A stretch of DNA of 64,000 nucleotides from NCBI RefSeq assembly GCF_003285015.1, contig NZ_QMFB01000030.1:231-64230 (forward strand). The letters run 5' to 3'. The position numbers and the translations under genes are program-made. This DNA comes from Paenibacillus contaminans (GTDB lineage: Bacteria > Bacillota > Bacilli > Paenibacillales > NBRC-103111). The notes beneath the pieces were generated by a model. It saw only the letters and a list, made by a program, of their open reading frames with translations, did no database searches and was not told where the DNA came from. Numbering within the stretch: the first letter of the stretch is position 1; every line of letters begins with the position of its first letter. Positions 60,404-64,000 of the stretch are shown here, in pieces.

Positions 60404-61279
60404 ATGGCCACGTTTTTGGATTATGTGATCAGTCCGCAGCCTATTCAAATTGTGGATCTGAAGGTCGATCGCGCTAAATTGAAGGTTAAAAGCTTGACCG
60501 TGCTGCAATACGGCCATTTACCGGGCAGAACCGTCAAGATGAAAGGCAATCAAAACGACTTTTGGTCATTCACATACATTTCAAGAGGCAGGGGCACCTA
60601 TCAGATCGAAGGCGGACCCGTGCAGGAGCTGAAGGCCGGAAACCTGTTCTGGGAATGGCCGGACACCAAGTTTAATTACGGCCCTTATCCCGGCGAGGAT
60701 TGGGACGAGCAGTACGTATGCTTCGAAGGCATGCGCGTTCAGGAATGGATCGACAGCGGCATCTTCGCAACCGAAAGCGTAATGGAGGTGGGCAGCGATC
60801 CGCTTTGGTCCCACAAAATGGGCGCCATTGGAGCGTATTTGGAAAGCGGTGTGCCGGATAACGCCGATCGTGCCGCATTTTTGCTGGAATCGCTGGTGTA
60901 CGATCTTGCACAAACCCATTTCATCAACAGCGCCGCCGACCGCTATACGATCAAACAGGATTTGGCCCTGCGCATTCTGGAGGATCTCTCCAATCACCTT
61001 TACCAGGAGTGGAACGAGCAGGAGGTGTGGGAGCGGAACCACGTTTCGCGTTCGACTTTGAGGAGAATCGTTCACCATTACACCGGCTATTCCTTGAACG
61101 AATATATACACCGCCTGAAAATAGCCGAAGCCAAAAAGCTGCTGAACCATACTTCGCTGCAAATCCAGGAGATCGCTTTAATGCTCGGCATCGAGGATAT
61201 CACGTACTTTTCTAGGCTGTTCAAAAAATACACGGGCGAATCGGCGTTATCGTACCGGAAAAAGACGACTAAGTATTGA
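60404..61279 (+). CDS. AraC family transcription regulator
   Basis: The 291-residue protein has an N-terminal sensor part (FWSFTYISRGRGTYQIEGGPVQELKAGNLFWEWPD) and a C-terminal AraC domain (SRSTLRRIVHHYTGYSLNEYIHRLKIAEAKKLL, LQIQEIALMLGIEDITYFSRLFKKYTGESALSYRK). The start ATG lies four bases after a GAGG and eleven after GGGAGG. It is divergent from the TIM-barrel gene and convergent with the binding lipoprotein gene. Confidence 0.9.
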   Translation: MATFLDYVISPQPIQIVDLKVDRAKLKVKSLTVLQYGHLPGRTVKMKGNQNDFWSFTYISRGRGTYQIEGGPVQELKAGNLFWEWPDTKFNYGPYPGEDWDEQYVCFEGMRVQEWIDSGIFATESVMEVGSDPLWSHKMGAIGAYLESGVPDNADRAAFLLESLVYDLAQTHFINSAADRYTIKQDLALRILEDLSNHLYQEWNEQEVWERNHVSRSTLRRIVHHYTGYSLNEYIHRLKIAEAKKLLNHTSLQIQEIALMLGIEDITYFSRLFKKYTGESALSYRKKTTKY

Positions 61280-61406
61280 AGAAAGACCGGCTCATGCCCC
61301 CACGGTAACATCGGATAGCAAAGGTGCTCCCGTGACCCGGCCCCGGCATGTACGCCCGAAGCCGGAATTGCGGCTCTCCCCGCCGGCCCTAAAGCCTCCA
61401 ACTTGG

Positions 61407-61451
61407 AAAAACCCTTCAATCCATCCCGCACAGGGGTGATCGAAGGGTTTT
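61407..61451. terminator. Two-way terminator between the AraC gene and the binding protein gene
   Basis: AAAAACCCTTC and GAAGGGTTTT are inverted repeats about 24 bases apart with A and T runs on both sides. Confidence 0.8.
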
Positions 61452-61474
61452 ATCGTTCGTCTAGGCTCTAGTTT

Positions 61475-63091
61475 CTATTTCCAAGAAAGCGGATCGAAGC
61501 CGGCCGCTTTAATCGCTTCATTCACTTCTTTCACGATCTCGGCACCACCTTTGTTCATAAACTCTTGCGGCAGCTTATCCCAATCGGACAATGGACGCTC
61601 GCCTACGACAATTTTGACTTCTTCGTCGATGTGCTTCTGGACGATTTCGGGATATTTCGTGCTGAGCGACTCGACAAAAACGCGGAACGTCGGATCGACG
61701 AAATGTTTGTAGGTTCCATCGTATTTTTCGACGATTTCAATCGCTTCCTTCAGTTGAGGAGCAATGTAAATTTTCGAATATTGGTTATCCGCATCCTGCT
61801 TCGGCCAACCCACGATATCGACCAAGTAATTGACCGGCGCTTTGCCTTCCTCCGGCTTTGACGGCGTCACTTTTCCGTCCGTAATCTGGTAGCCTTGCCC
61901 CTTCAAGCCGTACAGCCAGTCGTAATCTTTGTTGGAATCGTTACGCTGGTCAAGCGCGTAAAACTGGCGGCCAAAGTCGAGCATTTGCAAAATGCGTTCG
62001 ATTTTGTCCTTGTCGCCCTTCAGCTTGGCGCTCAGGGTGGTGATGCCGTAGTAGCCCGCTTGCGCGACATGACCTTGCGAGCCGTCCGCTCCTTTGAAAG
62101 GCGGAATCGGAATGACTTTGGCGCCCGGAGCCGCGTCGGTAAGCGATTTCATATCGGTCTCGCTCATGCCTCTAGCCGAGATCCGGTAAATGCCGGCCTT
62201 GCTCGTCCAGAAATCTTTGGCGGAATCGACGACATTTTTAATGACTGGGAAGTCTTTGGTCATCGCGCCGGCTTTATAGACGTCGGTCAGGAATGAAATG
62301 TATTCTTTGCGCGCAGGAGCGATATAACCGGGAATGATTTGGCCGTCGCTGTTTTTATGATACCAGGCCGTGCCCGTGTAGTAGGCGGATGCGTTATAAT
62401 ACGGCCATAAGTTAGCGGACATGACCATGCCGTACGTATCGTCCTTGCCGTTCTTATCGGGATCGTTCTTCGTGAAAGCGATAGCCACTTGCTTCAGCTC
62501 TTCGAAATTGGTCGGTTCCTTCAGGCCCAGATTATCCAGCCAGTCTTTGCGGATCATAATCTGATCGTTGTAGATCGCGGGATAATATCGCGGAATCCCG
62601 ATGATTTTGCCGTCAACCGTAACCGCATCCCATATTTCCTTCGGTACGCGTTTTAACGATTCGTATTTGTCGATATACTCTTTCAAATCAAGAAACGCGC
62701 CTTGCTTCGCCCATTTATAGAAGCCTTGCGACGGATCCTCGATCATGACCACATCGGGAATGGAGCCGGAAGCGACCGTAGCGGCCAGCTTTTGCTGGTA
62801 GTCGGCATACGGAATGATCGAAGGCTTAAGATCCACATTGAATTTTTCATTGACCATTTTTAAGCCTTGGCCGTCAACCGGGGACGGATTGCCGTACGTA
62901 AAGGTCATCGACGAAATCGCGATTTTTTTGCCTGCGGAGCCCGTCGCCTCCGGACTTGCGCCCGGACTGCTGCTGGCCGGCTTATCCGAAGCTTTCGTTT
63001 CCGGTTCTTTCGTGGAAGAGCAAGCTACTACCCCGGAGAGCATGACAGCCGAAAGCGCGAAGGCCGACACTTTTTTCAAACTTGTTGTCAT
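61475..63091 (-). CDS. Sugar-binding lipoprotein of an ABC importer (family 1)
   Basis: The 538-residue protein has a lipoprotein signal with lipobox SGVVAC (Cys24) and a mature part of the large family-1 type (SGSIPDVVMIEDPSQGFYKW, NDQIMIRKDWLDNLGLKEP, NDPDKNGKDDTYGMVM). The ATG at 63091 follows GGGGG. Here the binding protein gene comes after the permeases, unlike the 25-kb module. The ligand is unknown. Confidence 0.92.
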   Translation of the reverse strand: MTTSLKKVSAFALSAVMLSGVVACSSTKEPETKASDKPASSSPGASPEATGSAGKKIAISSMTFTYGNPSPVDGQGLKMVNEKFNVDLKPSIIPYADYQQKLAATVASGSIPDVVMIEDPSQGFYKWAKQGAFLDLKEYIDKYESLKRVPKEIWDAVTVDGKIIGIPRYYPAIYNDQIMIRKDWLDNLGLKEPTNFEELKQVAIAFTKNDPDKNGKDDTYGMVMSANLWPYYNASAYYTGTAWYHKNSDGQIIPGYIAPARKEYISFLTDVYKAGAMTKDFPVIKNVVDSAKDFWTSKAGIYRISARGMSETDMKSLTDAAPGAKVIPIPPFKGADGSQGHVAQAGYYGITTLSAKLKGDKDKIERILQMLDFGRQFYALDQRNDSNKDYDWLYGLKGQGYQITDGKVTPSKPEEGKAPVNYLVDIVGWPKQDADNQYSKIYIAPQLKEAIEIVEKYDGTYKHFVDPTFRVFVESLSTKYPEIVQKHIDEEVKIVVGERPLSDWDKLPQEFMNKGGAEIVKEVNEAIKAAGFDPLSWK

Positions 63092-63304
63092 TGGAATTTC
63101 CCCCATTTTAAAAATATTTGGCAATACCCCATAAGCCCTTACATTGGAAGGATAAACGGCTTCGCTGCCCTAAACGCTTCCTTTTCGTTGAACAAAAAGC
63201 AGCTGTCCAAAAGTCGGCATCACCCCTTTCAATCGAATGCTGCTCGCCGAACGCCGCCGATTGGCAGGCGAACGCCGGTACCGTCAATTCTCCGAATAAA
63301 CGCG

Positions 63305-64000
63305 CTAGCCTTTAACCGAGCCTAACAGTACGCCTTTGGCGAAATGCTTTTGCAGGAAAGGGTACACCAGCAAAATCGGCAGCGTCGCAACCAAAATCGC
63401 AGCCATCTGCACCGATTCCATCGGCGGCGGGTTCTCCATCAACTGTCTGACTTTATCCCCGTTTAAGGCTGAAGCCGGCTGGTTTACGATGACGATTTGC
63501 CGCAGGATCGCTTGGATCGGCCATTTGGCCGGATCGTTGATGTAAAGGATGGCGCTGAAATAGTTGTTCCAGTGTCCTACCGCATAAAACAAGCCGAAAG
63601 CCGCGAGAGCGGGCTTCGAAAGCGGGAGCACGATCTTCCGGAATATTTGCAGGCCCGTCGCACCGTCGATGATCGCCGCCTCCGTAAGCTCCTGCGGGAT
63701 GTTGTAGAAAAACTGCCGGATGATGATCAAATTGTACGAGCTGATCGCGCCCGGTATGATGAGCGCCCAGATCGAATCGAGCAAGCCCGTTTCTTTAACA
63801 ATCAGATACGACGGAATGAGCCCCGCTCCGAACAGCATCGAGAACAAAACCATAAATACCATCGTCTTCTGCCCGACGATCGGCCTCGTCAGTGCGTAAG
63901 CCATCGTTGAGGTGAAAAACAGGTTCGTAAATGTGCCGAGAACCGTGATATAGACTGTATATATCAGAGATCGCAGGAAAGACGGCGATTCGATGATGTA
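63305..64000 (-). CDS. Carbohydrate ABC transporter permease, YtcP/LplC type (5' end outside window)
   Basis: The frame is open to the window edge (232 codons including stop) and lacks its start. It shows helices (TMAYALTRPIVGQKTMVFMVLFSMLFGAGLIPSY), the EAA loop IIDGATGLQIFRKIVLPLSKP and the family end PFLQKHFAKGVLLGSVKG. Its partner permease should lie just beyond the right edge. It belongs with the binding lipoprotein 214 bases downstream. Confidence 0.93.
   Translation of the reverse strand, partial: YIIESPSFLRSLIYTVYITVLGTFTNLFFTSTMAYALTRPIVGQKTMVFMVLFSMLFGAGLIPSYLIVKETGLLDSIWALIIPGAISSYNLIIIRQFFYNIPQELTEAAIIDGATGLQIFRKIVLPLSKPALAAFGLFYAVGHWNNYFSAILYINDPAKWPIQAILRQIVIVNQPASALNGDKVRQLMENPPPMESVQMAAILVATLPILLVYPFLQKHFAKGVLLGSVKG

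Overview
The window looks like chromosomal DNA from a Paenibacillaceae bacterium (Paenibacillus or Cohnella type). Evidence: strong GGAGG-type ribosome binding sites, ATG/GTG/TTG starts, B. subtilis-like cre, Fur and LacI operator motifs, an S-layer-homology (SLH) surface protein, and three sets of the large-lipoprotein/LplB/YtcP sugar ABC importers, two of them next to YesM/YesN two-component systems. I see no rRNA, tRNA, CRISPR array, prophage or intact insertion sequence. Nearly all genes lie on the minus strand.

Layout. 0.1-11 kb is housekeeping or miscellaneous: a SAM methyltransferase, a TIM-barrel sugar isomerase, fumC with a perfect Fur box just downstream of its -10, a HAD phosphatase, a DinG/XPD-type helicase, a CBO0543 membrane protein, a DUF2515 protein, an AlkC-type HEAT-repeat protein and a Crp/Fnr regulator. 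11.4-16.4 kb is a catabolic operon (enolase-superfamily dehydratase, zinc alcohol dehydrogenase, PIG-L deacetylase, esterase-like hydrolase) divergent from a GntR/FCD regulator; a palindrome overlaps the operon -35. 16.6-23.6 kb holds a secreted propeller protein, two Gfo/Idh/MocA oxidoreductases and an esterase, downstream of a LacI regulator; three similar palindromes are candidate operators. 23.8-31.2 kb is a complete sugar uptake module (permeases, binding lipoprotein, sensor kinase, response regulator) plus an AraC regulator. 31.8-34 kb is a tandem pair of paralogous Gfo/Idh/MocA genes behind a good cre site.

34.0-35.4 kb is a non-coding block with six near-identical 107/109-bp tandem repeats flanked by an inverted partial copy. 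35.4-48.1 kb looks like a sialic-acid or sialoglycan utilisation cluster: a signal-less GH33-type sialidase, a second BNR-repeat protein, a full ABC importer, a response regulator, a sensor kinase with two separate extracytoplasmic sensor modules, and an aldolase of the N-acetylneuraminate lyase/DHDPS family. The likely flow is import of a sialylated sugar, hydrolysis inside the cell, then cleavage of the sialic acid by the lyase. The kinase and salvage genes that would complete the route are not in view.

48.8-57 kb contains a sulfite-oxidase-like molybdoenzyme, a 2,083-residue SLH-anchored protein with a DUF4838-like region and three repeated carbohydrate-binding modules, and an alpha/beta hydrolase. 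57.4-64 kb holds pepT, a TIM-barrel protein, an AraC regulator and the start of a third ABC importer, whose permease is cut by the window edge.

The intergenic DNA is rich in repeats: a roughly 190-bp palindromic dispersed repeat (two full copies and one half copy), a degenerate 47-bp array, a 51-bp array, a 7-bp microsatellite and a family carrying an AAAAACTACAG core. Assignments rest on motifs read by eye; no database search was run.
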